A stretch of DNA of 9,522 nt from Cellvibrionaceae bacterium (lineage in GTDB: Bacteria; Pseudomonadota; Gammaproteobacteria; Pseudomonadales; Cellvibrionaceae): positions 1 through 9,522 of the forward strand of contig JAGKXA010000167.1 in assembly GCA_021151615.1 (NCBI GenBank), given 5' to 3'. Of this stretch, positions 1 through 5,740 are shown piece by piece. The notes under the pieces were generated by a model. The model had not been told where the DNA came from. It made no database searches and saw only the letters and a list, made by a program, of their open reading frames with translations. Position 1 is the stretch's first letter; each line of letters begins with the position of its first letter. Position numbers and translations under genes: made by a program.

Positions 1-125
1 TTTTTTTAATTTTTTAATATCTTTAAAAAGTAATTTTATCTCTTTTAATTAATTAAATTAGGACAAATATAACTAATGATGTACCCTCAAATTATGAAAC
101 ACACTAAGGATTTACCTAAACCAAA
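1..125. other. AT-rich non-coding left end
   Basis: This stretch is strongly AT-rich, with runs of T and A in the first 60 bases, and stops occur in all frames, so no coding sequence can be supported. Its composition contrasts with the rest of the window. It lies directly upstream of the LacI-type operator-like palindrome and could be an upstream promoter region for rightward transcription, or the promoter side of a leftward gene outside the window. On the minus strand there is a CATAAT hexamer (from 91-96), but no convincing -35 at normal spacing. I cannot assign a promoter. Confidence 0.5.
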
Positions 126-141
126 ATGATACCGGTTACAT
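126..141. promoter_or_regulatory. Candidate LacI-family operator
   Basis: The 16-mer ATGATACCGGTTACAT is a near-palindrome centred on ACCGGT, with TG and CA at the outer edges; two symmetric positions are broken. Several LacI-family regulators, for example GntR of E. coli, bind sites of the form TGTTACCGGTAACA, and uronate and pectin genes in Gammaproteobacteria are often under LacI- or GntR-family control. A weaker copy lies 70 bp downstream. No regulator gene is in the window, so the cognate protein is unknown. It could serve uxaA (rightward) or an unseen gene to the left. Confidence 0.5.
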
Positions 142-193
142 GATCATTTTTTGCCCTTTCCAGACGATTGCGAGACGAAACATTCGAGCGTAG
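140..193 (+). other. Possible 17-codon leader ORF
   Basis: An ATG at 140 opens a 17-codon frame ending in TAG at 191-193, between the operator-like site and the intrinsic terminator. It has no clear Shine-Dalgarno sequence and no striking run of one codon, so a classical leader-peptide attenuator is not well supported. I list it only because a transcript starting near the operator would carry it. It is most likely a chance ORF. Confidence 0.12.
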
Positions 194-196
194 ATT

Positions 197-210
197 TGAT
201 CCCGGTATTG
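197..210. promoter_or_regulatory. Weak second LacI-type operator-like site
   Basis: TGATCCCGGTATTG matches an idealised TGATACCGGTATCA palindrome at 11 of 14 positions. Its centre is 70 bp from that of the better site at 127-140. Paired operators at such spacing are known for looping LacI-family repressors. The same bases are also part of a small inverted repeat, GGTATT (204-209) and AATACC (215-220) around a 5-nt loop, so the match may instead reflect an RNA hairpin next to the terminator. Low confidence. Confidence 0.25.
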
Positions 211-232
211 ACCGAATACCATTGCCGATTTT

Positions 233-258
233 GAGGCGCCGCAAGGCGCCTTTTTTTT
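233..258 (+). terminator. Intrinsic terminator upstream of uxaA
   Basis: A GGCGCC stem (235-240) and GGCGCC (245-250) around the loop GCAA are followed at once by eight T residues (251-258); A234-T251 can extend the stem. This is a textbook Rho-independent terminator for rightward transcription only, since the minus strand has no T-run. No coding sequence ends just before it in the window. It therefore terminates a non-coding or leader transcript, or the long 3' end of a gene to the left. It lies 196 nt before the uxaA start. Confidence 0.85.
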
Positions 259-454
259 AAGGTCGATTTATAGCGGCAGATAAATGCGCCAAGGTGCAGT
301 TGATTTGTTTGGATTGGCAGTAGTTGCGGGAGAAGCGAGCTACACTTGAAACCATCGCCAAGGCATCAATCCTGTTCGGTTCTATTACCTCGATTCAGCA
401 CTTCGATCCATTACCTCGATTTATTACTTCGACAGCATCGAAAGAGAGAGACGC
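259..454 (+). other. uxaA upstream region
   Basis: These 196 bases between the terminator and the uxaA start must hold the uxaA promoter if the terminator is efficient. I see TTGGCA at 314-319 and TACACT at 341-346, but the 21-nt gap is too long for a normal sigma-70 promoter, so I do not call one. The last part (384-435) is a 13-bp tandem repeat, listed separately. The ribosome binding site is the AGAGAGAG run just before the GTG start. Confidence 0.4.
384..435 (+). repeat. Four 13-bp tandem repeats before uxaA
   Basis: Four consecutive 13-mers read ATTACCTCGATTC (384-396), AGCACTTCGATCC (397-409), ATTACCTCGATTT (410-422) and ATTACTTCGACAG (423-435). Positions 1, 4, 5 and 7-10 are invariant, giving A..AC.TCGA. 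The array ends 19 nt before the start codon and about 8 nt before the purine-rich ribosome binding site, so it would be in the 5' untranslated region or core promoter. Its function is unknown. It may be a slippage-derived repeat or a repeated protein-binding site. Confidence 0.7.
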
Positions 455-1978
455 GTGAGCAGCAGTATTATTGTTTTGCACGACAGAGATAACGTGGGTA
501 TTTGTAAAGTGGCCCTGCCTGCCGGCGTTCTGTATGCAGAAAAAGATGTCACCCTCCAACGCGACATTCCCGCCTTGCACAAGTTTGCGATCCGCCCCAT
601 CGCCCAAGGCGAGGCGATTTTGAAGTACGGCCAGACCATTGGTTTTGCCAGCCAGGATATTCCCGCCGGTGAGCATGTGCATGTGCACAATTGCATCATG
701 GGTCAATTGGAAAAAGATTACGGCTTCTGCGAAGAAACCAAGCCAACCGCATTTATCCCCACAGAAAAACGCGCTACCTTCCAGGGCTACAAACGCCTGA
801 ATGGCAAAGTGGGGACGCGCAACTATGTGGGCATTATCACCACCGTAAATTGCTCCGCGACTGTGGCTAAAGCCATCGCACAACACTTCACCTTCTCGGG
901 CGAACTGGATAAGTATCCGAATATTGATGGCGTAGTGGCCATGACCCACGACTCCGGCTGTGGTATGCGCTCGGACGGTGAAGGCTACGAAACCCTGCGC
1001 CGCACTTTTAACGGCTATGCGCGCCACCCCAATTTTGGCGGCGTGATGATGGTGGGCCTGGGCTGCGAAACCATGCAAATCCAGCGCGTGATGCAAGAGT
1101 GCGGCCTCGCCGATTCCAACACATTTACGGCCTACACAATCCAGGATGTAGGCGGTACTCGCCTTGCGATTGAAAAAGGTATAGAAACCCTGCGCGCCAT
1201 GTTGCCGCTGGTGAATGAATGCCAGCGCGAAACTGTACCGGCAAGCGAATTAATTATTGGTTTGCAATGCGGCGGTTCCGATGCGCTTTCCGGCGTGACC
1301 GCGAACCCTGCCCTGGGTATTGCGGGCGATATTCTGGTTCGTCATGGCGGCACAGTGATTTTATCCGAGACGCCGGAAATTTTTGGTGCGGAACATTTGC
1401 TGACACGCCGCGCCGAAAATCCTGCCATTGCGCAAAAATTATTGGATCGTATTCGCTGGTGGGAAGATTACACCGCACGCAATGATTTTGAATTGAACAA
1501 CAACCCATCGCCCGGCAATAAAGCGGGAGGATTGACGACCATTATTGAGAAGTCGCTTGGCGCGCAGGCCAAGAGTGGCTCCACCAATTTGACCGATGTA
1601 TTTCTCTATGGCGAAGACATCACCACCAAAGGTTTTGTATTTATGGACAGCCCCGGCTACGACCCTGTGTCGGCAACTGGCCAGGTAGCATCGGGCGCAC
1701 AAATTTTGTGTTTTACCACCGGTCGCGGCTCAGCCTTTGGTTGCAAACCTGCACCGAGCATCAAGCTTGCCACTAACAGTAAAATCTTTGCCCATATGAA
1801 TGAGGATATGGATTTAAACTGCGGCAAGGTGTTGGATGGCGAAGTAACACTGGAACAAAACGGCCAGGAAATTTTTGAAGAAATTCTTGCTGTTGCATCC
1901 GGTAAAAAAACCAAAAGCGAATTGCTTGGCTATGGGGATAATGAATTTATTCCCTGGAAAATTGGCGCAGTGGTTTAA
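455..1978 (+). CDS. uxaA: Altronate dehydratase (UxaA family)
   Basis: Predicted to dehydrate D-altronate to 2-keto-3-deoxy-D-gluconate in the cytoplasm, the third step of galacturonate catabolism. The 507 residues match the family's usual length (about 495-525). An N-terminal SAF-type domain (about 8-85) contains the AGEHVHVHN-like segment seen in UxaA. The main domain has TRNYVGIITTVNCSATVAKA (about 122-141), HDSGCGM (165-171), GLQCGGSDALSGVTANPALG (269-288), NPSPGNKAGG and TTGRGSAFG. The GTG start at 455 follows an AGAGAGAG ribosome binding site, and the SAF domain begins directly after it. Parts of the core (VNCSATVA, ETVPASEL, VASGKKT) look more like galactarate dehydratase GarD than E. 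coli UxaA, so galactarate is an alternative substrate. The neighbouring kdgK, which uses the altronate product, favours altronate. It appears monocistronic: a 303-nt gap with several palindromes follows. Confidence 0.88.
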   Translation: MSSSIIVLHDRDNVGICKVALPAGVLYAEKDVTLQRDIPALHKFAIRPIAQGEAILKYGQTIGFASQDIPAGEHVHVHNCIMGQLEKDYGFCEETKPTAFIPTEKRATFQGYKRLNGKVGTRNYVGIITTVNCSATVAKAIAQHFTFSGELDKYPNIDGVVAMTHDSGCGMRSDGEGYETLRRTFNGYARHPNFGGVMMVGLGCETMQIQRVMQECGLADSNTFTAYTIQDVGGTRLAIEKGIETLRAMLPLVNECQRETVPASELIIGLQCGGSDALSGVTANPALGIAGDILVRHGGTVILSETPEIFGAEHLLTRRAENPAIAQKLLDRIRWWEDYTARNDFELNNNPSPGNKAGGLTTIIEKSLGAQAKSGSTNLTDVFLYGEDITTKGFVFMDSPGYDPVSATGQVASGAQILCFTTGRGSAFGCKPAPSIKLATNSKIFAHMNEDMDLNCGKVLDGEVTLEQNGQEIFEEILAVASGKKTKSELLGYGDNEFIPWKIGAVV

Positions 1979-1990
1979 CCCAATCTCGCC

Positions 1991-2104
1991 GCACCATGGA
2001 CTCCGTTGTCTGGTCTGAGACCATCGGAGACATGGATGTCGACGATGAGCCTCCATGGATGGATTCACGGCGTGTCTCAGACCAGACAACGGAGTTCAGG
2101 GTGC
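1991..2104. repeat. 114-bp imperfect palindromic element
   Basis: Left arm 1991-2021 and right arm 2074-2104 are reverse complements over 31 nt with one mismatch (1996/2099) and one G-T wobble (1999/2096). The inner 22 nt (2000-2021 with 2074-2095) match perfectly. Inside, CCATC (2021-2025) can pair with GATGG (2058-2062), which would use C2021 in place of its outer partner, and CATGGA (2031-2036) can pair with TCCATG (2052-2057). The whole element could thus form one long bulged hairpin. It starts 13 nt after the uxaA stop. It has no T-run, so it is not a standard terminator, but it could block read-through or protect the uxaA mRNA 3' end. I suspect a dispersed intergenic repeat family. Confidence 0.8.
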
Positions 2105-2134
2105 CGCTCCGATTTTAAAAAATTGAAATACAGA

Positions 2135-2150
2135 GCCAATAAAAATTGGC
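2135..2150. repeat. Small perfect hairpin upstream of pntAA
   Basis: GCCAAT (2135-2140) and ATTGGC (2145-2150) are perfect inverted repeats around AAAA. It is the first of three palindromes between the large element and pntAA. It could be an operator or a structured part of the leader. Nothing ties it to a known regulator. Confidence 0.5.
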
Positions 2151-2165
2151 GTCATACCATAAAAA

Positions 2166-2181
2166 CCCGAATCGATTCGGG
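2166..2181. promoter_or_regulatory. 16-bp perfect palindrome upstream of pntAA
   Basis: CCCGAATCGATTCGGG is a perfect 16-bp palindrome with no spacer. A zero-spacer palindrome of this size, about 100 bp before pntAA, suggests a dimeric repressor site. On the minus strand it is followed by five T residues, so a leftward terminator is a second possibility, although no leftward gene ends here. The regulator is unknown. Confidence 0.45.
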
Positions 2182-2214
2182 ATCAACTAGAAAGCAAATT
2201 ACGGCAGTTCCATC

Positions 2215-2244
2215 GGTCACATTAATGTAAATATTGATGTGACC
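2215..2244. promoter_or_regulatory. 30-bp dyad before pntAA, likely operator
   Basis: GGTCACAT (2215-2222) and ATGTGACC (2237-2244) are perfect inverted repeats. Symmetry continues inward: AAT (2224-2226) pairs with ATT (2233-2235) and T2228 with A2231, giving a near-complete 30-bp dyad centred between 2229 and 2230. It ends 37 bp before the pntAA start. The position and symmetry suit a transcription-factor site controlling the transhydrogenase operon, or a leader hairpin. I cannot match it with confidence to a known regulator. Confidence 0.5.
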
Positions 2245-2281
2245 TCCCGTTGCCCAAATTTGCCATAGAGAGAACGACATA

Positions 2282-3439
2282 ATGAAAATAGCCATCACCA
2301 AAGAGAGACGGGCACACGAACGCCGTGTTGCCGCCACACCGGATACGGTAAAAAAATTTATCGCCCTGGGTTTTACGGTTGCGATTGAACAGGGTGCAGG
2401 CCTTGCCAGCCGAATTCCCGATAGCGATTACCAAGCTGCAGGCGCAACTGTTGAAGTCGATATAGCTGGATTGCTGCGCGATGCCGATATTGTGTTAAAA
2501 GTGCAGCGCCCGCTACTTGCCGGTGAGGGCGATATCAATGAGCTTGCGTTAATAAAACGCGGCGCATTATTAATTGCCATGCTCTCGCCTTACGCCGATC
2601 CCACCGCGATCAACCAATATGCGCAAGCAGGCATTGCTGCCATGACGCTGGAATTTGTGCCGCGTATTACGCGCGCGCAATCCATGGATGTATTGAGTTC
2701 GCAATCCAACCTCGCCGGTTACCGCGCCGTGTTGGAAGCGATTAATGTTTACGATCGCGCTATGCCGATGATGATGACCGCTGCTGGCACAATCGCACCC
2801 GCTCGAGTGATGGTACTTGGTGCCGGTGTTGCCGGTTTACAAGCGATTGCCACTGCACGACGCTTGGGCGCAATTGTTTCTGCAACGGATGTACGCGCCG
2901 CATCCAAAGAGCAAGTGGAAAGCCTCGGCGGAAAATTTGTGATGGTGGACAGCGAAGAAGTTAAAAATGCGGAAACCGCTGGCGGTTACGCCAAAGAAAT
3001 GAGCGATGACTACAAACGCCGTCAGGCAGAATTGGTTGCAGAAACCTTAAAGAAACAGGATATCGCCATCTGCACCGCCTTAATTCCCGGTCGCAAAGCG
3101 CCAACATTAATCAATGACGAGATGGTTTACTCCATGCGCCCCGGCTCGGTCATTGTGGATCTTGCTGCGGAACAGGGCGGCAACTGCACACTCACCAAAC
3201 CCGGTGAAATTGTGGAAGTTAACGGCGTAAGCATTATTGGATTGCTCAATATTCCCAGCCGTTTATCGGCCGATGCCAGTGCGCTCTATGCGAAAAATTG
3301 TTTGAATTTTATTACGCCCATGGTGAATGCCGATAAACAGCTGGCGGTGAATTGGCAGGATGAAATTATTGCTGCAACTGTGCTCACGCGCGATGGCGAT
3401 GTTGTTCATCCCAACTTTAAACCTGCCACAGCGGCTTAA
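2282..3439 (+). CDS. pntAA: Proton-translocating transhydrogenase, subunit alpha-1 (NAD-binding)
   Basis: This is the soluble NAD(H)-binding domain I of the membrane-bound nicotinamide nucleotide transhydrogenase, which couples hydride transfer between NADH and NADP+ to proton movement. The 385 residues match domain I proteins of bacteria with split alpha subunits (Rhodospirillum type), whereas E. coli PntA is fused and about 510 residues. Visible landmarks are the N-terminal KIAITKERRAHERRVAATP, the RQD loop (R128, Q133, D136, with the spacing known from the R. rubrum protein), and the dinucleotide-binding GAGVAG at 180-185 followed by the acidic end of strand two (ATDVR). The ATG at 2282 follows a purine-rich AGAGAGAA. 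It is the first gene of an operon with pntAB 12 nt downstream, and a palindrome-rich leader suggests regulated transcription. Confidence 0.95.
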   Translation: MKIAITKERRAHERRVAATPDTVKKFIALGFTVAIEQGAGLASRIPDSDYQAAGATVEVDIAGLLRDADIVLKVQRPLLAGEGDINELALIKRGALLIAMLSPYADPTAINQYAQAGIAAMTLEFVPRITRAQSMDVLSSQSNLAGYRAVLEAINVYDRAMPMMMTAAGTIAPARVMVLGAGVAGLQAIATARRLGAIVSATDVRAASKEQVESLGGKFVMVDSEEVKNAETAGGYAKEMSDDYKRRQAELVAETLKKQDIAICTALIPGRKAPTLINDEMVYSMRPGSVIVDLAAEQGGNCTLTKPGEIVEVNGVSIIGLLNIPSRLSADASALYAKNCLNFITPMVNADKQLAVNWQDEIIAATVLTRDGDVVHPNFKPATAA

Positions 3440-3451
3440 GGGGAATTCATT

Positions 3452-3751
3452 ATGGAAACCAATTTTGTATCGCAATTATCCATTTTTGTGCTCGCGATTT
3501 TTGTGGGCTACTACGTGGTATGGAGTGTAACGCCTGCGCTGCATACTCCACTCATGGCAGTGACCAATGCCATCTCCAGCGTGATTATTGTGGGCGCATT
3601 AATTGCGGTTGGCCCGGAAGAAATGAGCTTGTCAAAAATATTGGGCTTTGTCGCCATGGTGCTCGCGGCGATCAATATTTTCGGTGGCTTCACCGTGACG
3701 CAACGCATGCTCGCCATGTATAAAAAGAAAGATAAAGCGGGAGGCAAATAA
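3452..3751 (+). CDS. pntAB: Transhydrogenase subunit alpha-2 (membrane)
   Basis: This 99-residue, very hydrophobic protein corresponds to the membrane part of the split alpha subunit, which forms the proton channel (domain II) together with PntB. Three likely transmembrane segments are visible: around residues 6-28, 35-55 (ISSVIIVGALIAVG) and 62-85 (LGFVAMVLAAINIFGGF). They are followed by a lysine-rich cytoplasmic tail (KKKDKAGGK) that satisfies the positive-inside rule. The R. rubrum PntAB is somewhat longer. It begins 12 nt after the pntAA stop, behind a strong AGGGG ribosome binding site, and ends 2 nt before pntB, so translational coupling is likely. Confidence 0.93.
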   Translation: METNFVSQLSIFVLAIFVGYYVVWSVTPALHTPLMAVTNAISSVIIVGALIAVGPEEMSLSKILGFVAMVLAAINIFGGFTVTQRMLAMYKKKDKAGGK

Positions 3752-3753
3752 TT

Positions 3754-5157
3754 ATGACCAGCTTCCAGGTTAATCTGACGGCTTTTGCGTATTTAGTCTC
3801 TGCAGTGTTATTTATTCTTGCGCTGCGCGGCTTGTCATCACCCGAGTCATCACGCCGCGGCAATATGCTCGGCATGATCGGTATGGCAATTGCGATTGTC
3901 ACGACTATTTTAAGCCCGGAAGTGACTTCCTATGGCTGGATTTTTAGCGCGCTGGCGATAGGTGCCGTAATCGGTATTGTTATCGCGCGCAAAATTGCCA
4001 TGACAGCAATGCCGCAACTGGTTGCAGCCTTTCACAGCTTGGTGGGGATGGCCGCGGTGTTGGTTGCCGGTGCGGCATTTAGCAATCCACACGCATTTGG
4101 TATCACCAATGCAGCAGGTGAAATTTTTATTGCCAGTCGTATTGAAATGGGCTTGGGCGTAGTGATTGGCGCAATTACGTTTTCCGGTTCAGTCATTGCG
4201 TTTACCAAACTGCAGGGGCTGGTTTCCGGCAAGCCCATTGTGTTTGGCGGGCAACATTTATTAAACGCACTTATCGGTGTTTTTATTCTCGGTTTGATTA
4301 TTTATTTCTGCCTGGATCAATCGCCCTGGATTTTCTGGAGCATGACCGCGCTGGCATTTGTGATTGGTGTGCTGCTGATTATTCCTATCGGCGGCGCCGA
4401 TATGCCGGTGGTGGTTTCCATGCTCAACTCCTACTCAGGGTGGGCCGCCGCAGGCATAGGTTTTACACTCCATAACAATGCATTGATTGTCACTGGTGCA
4501 CTAGTCGGCTCGTCCGGTGCGATTCTTTCCTATATCATGTGCAAAGGCATGAACCGCTCGTTTTTCAATGTAATTCTCGGTGGCTTTGGTGCAGACACAG
4601 CAGCGACAAGCACGGCTGATGGCGAGGCAAAACCAGTAAAACAAGGTAGCGCGGAAGATGCGGCCTTTATTATGAAAAATGCCGGCTCGGTGATTATTGT
4701 TCCCGGTTACGGCATGGCAGTCGCACAAGCACAACACGCATTACGCGAAATGGCCGACGAATTAAAACGCGCCGGTGTCAAAGTGAGTTATGCGATTCAC
4801 CCGGTGGCGGGTCGCATGCCCGGCCATATGAATGTACTGCTCGCGGAAGCCAATGTGCCTTACGATGAAGTGTTTGAATTGGAAGACATCAACAATGAAT
4901 TCCAAACCGCTGATGTAGCTTTTGTTATTGGCGCTAACGATGTCACCAATCCCGCCGCAAAAACCAATCCGCAAAGTCCTATTTTTGGCATGCCGATTCT
5001 CGAAGTGGAAAAAGCGCGCACGGTTTTATTTGTGAAGCGTTCCATGGCGTCGGGCTATTCAGGCGTGGAAAACGAATTGTTCCATCGCGATAACACCATG
5101 ATGTTATTTGGCGATGCGAAAAAAATGGTGGAATCCATCGTTAAAAATATTGCCTAG
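3754..5157 (+). CDS. pntB: Transhydrogenase subunit beta (NADP-binding)
   Basis: This 467-residue protein combines the membrane domain II (about 1-265, a series of hydrophobic helices) with the cytoplasmic NADP(H)-binding domain III (about 290-467). Full family length is about 462-465. Domain III shows GYGMAVAQAQ (from G318), the HPVAGRMPGHMNVLLAEA segment, GANDVTNPAA and KRSMASGYSGVENELF, all characteristic of PntB and involved in NADP binding. It starts 2 nt after pntAB, with GGGAGG inside the end of pntAB as its ribosome binding site. It completes the three-subunit transhydrogenase operon, which ends in a terminator 85 nt downstream. In the uronate locus it could interconvert NADH and NADPH; that role is inferred from position only. 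Confidence 0.96.
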   Translation: MTSFQVNLTAFAYLVSAVLFILALRGLSSPESSRRGNMLGMIGMAIAIVTTILSPEVTSYGWIFSALAIGAVIGIVIARKIAMTAMPQLVAAFHSLVGMAAVLVAGAAFSNPHAFGITNAAGEIFIASRIEMGLGVVIGAITFSGSVIAFTKLQGLVSGKPIVFGGQHLLNALIGVFILGLIIYFCLDQSPWIFWSMTALAFVIGVLLIIPIGGADMPVVVSMLNSYSGWAAAGIGFTLHNNALIVTGALVGSSGAILSYIMCKGMNRSFFNVILGGFGADTAATSTADGEAKPVKQGSAEDAAFIMKNAGSVIIVPGYGMAVAQAQHALREMADELKRAGVKVSYAIHPVAGRMPGHMNVLLAEANVPYDEVFELEDINNEFQTADVAFVIGANDVTNPAAKTNPQSPIFGMPILEVEKARTVLFVKRSMASGYSGVENELFHRDNTMMLFGDAKKMVESIVKNIA

Positions 5158-5207
5158 CATTTAACTTCACCGTGACATTAATTTTTTAGCAAGAAACGTT
5201 GATCGAG

Positions 5208-5234
5208 TTGTTTTATGGAGCTGCTTTTTATAAA
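5208..5234 (+). promoter_or_regulatory. Weak candidate promoter for the VOC gene
   Basis: TTGTTT (5208-5213) and TATAAA (5229-5234) are sigma-70-like hexamers, but the 15-nt spacing is short. If used, transcription would start just upstream of the terminator at 5243-5274, so the VOC gene would depend on read-through. No better promoter fits in the 38 nt between the terminator and the start codon. Confidence 0.2.
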
Positions 5235-5242
5235 GCATTGAA

Positions 5243-5274
5243 GGGTGCCGCCAGGTGAGGGCACTCATTTTTTT
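5243..5274 (+). terminator. Intrinsic terminator after pntB
   Basis: GGGTGCC (5243-5249) pairs with GGCACTC (5260-5266) in a 7-bp stem with one G-T wobble, around a 10-nt loop. One A and then seven T residues (5268-5274) follow. It terminates the pnt operon. It lies only 38 nt before the start of the next gene on the same strand, so it also falls inside the likely leader of that gene. Confidence 0.8.
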
Positions 5275-5312
5275 AACTACAACCGACTAACCCGGTATAC
5301 AGAACTGCGCTT

Positions 5313-5708
5313 ATGAAGATTGAACATTTTGCCGTAAACGTTGCCGACCCCATTGCCATGGCAGCCTGGTACGTTACCAACATGGGGCTGCGTGTAGTGC
5401 GCAAACAGGAGGGCGGTGCCAACACCCATTTTCTGGCAGATGATTCCGGCGATGTGATGATTGAAATTTATAACAATCCACCGGATGAGGTTCCCGATTA
5501 CAAGAATATGAATCCGCTGCTGTTGCATTTGGCATTTGTGTGCGAGAACCCGGAGCAAAAACGCGCGGAACTGGAAGCGGTGGGCGCAAGCTTTGCCGAA
5601 GAAGTACACATTAAAGATGGTTCACATTTGGTGATGATGCGCGACCCTTGGGGGCTGGCAATCCAATTGTGTAAACGCGGCAATAAAATGCTGAAGTTTC
5701 AGCAGTGA
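5313..5708 (+). CDS. VOC-family (glyoxalase/bleomycin-resistance fold) protein
   Basis: A 131-residue protein with the vicinal-oxygen-chelate fold, made of two beta-alpha-beta-beta-beta halves. Candidate metal ligands are H5 (KIEHFAVNV), E51 (VMIEIYNN), H72 (LLLHLAFV) and Q118 (DPWGLAIQL), at the positions of the H-E-H-E ligands of glyoxalase I; the last is glutamine rather than glutamate. The end of the protein has the usual DPWG motif (D111-G114). Length is typical for single-domain VOC proteins. The substrate cannot be read from the sequence. Located between the transhydrogenase and kdgK, it might act on a reactive dicarbonyl or a sugar-acid intermediate, but that is a guess. The ribosome binding site is weak, and the intrinsic terminator 38 nt upstream suggests low or conditional expression. 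It is convergent with kdgK. Confidence 0.85.
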   Translation: MKIEHFAVNVADPIAMAAWYVTNMGLRVVRKQEGGANTHFLADDSGDVMIEIYNNPPDEVPDYKNMNPLLLHLAFVCENPEQKRAELEAVGASFAEEVHIKDGSHLVMMRDPWGLAIQLCKRGNKMLKFQQ

Positions 5709-5740
5709 GTTCCTAGCTAAAAACAAGCACCAAGAATACG

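Noticed and set aside
180..221. Possible tRNA 3' end (TACCA at 217-221 with a nearby stem, before a terminator)
   Set aside because: No GTTCGAAT-type T-loop, no matching acceptor strand and no D or anticodon arms can be built upstream.
384..435. CRISPR array
   Set aside because: The 13-bp units are directly adjacent without spacers, and no cas genes are present; it is a simple tandem repeat.
395..1096. Long open frame on the minus strand (233 codons) overlapping uxaA
   Set aside because: It is antisense to a clearly conserved protein, has no family resemblance, and its histidine-rich start follows from the complementary codons.
2006..2230. 74-codon frame on the plus strand downstream of uxaA
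   Set aside because: It runs through the 114-bp palindrome and the three pnt-leader palindromes, with no ribosome binding site or recognisable protein; a chance frame.
2215..2244. CRP (cAMP receptor protein) site
   Set aside because: A CRP site needs TGTGA then TCACA 6 nt apart; here TCACA comes first and TGTGA second, so the halves are everted and too far apart.
5287..5300. Third LacI-type operator around CCGG upstream of the VOC gene
   Set aside because: Six of 14 positions disagree with the idealised palindrome, and the outer TG/CA are missing.
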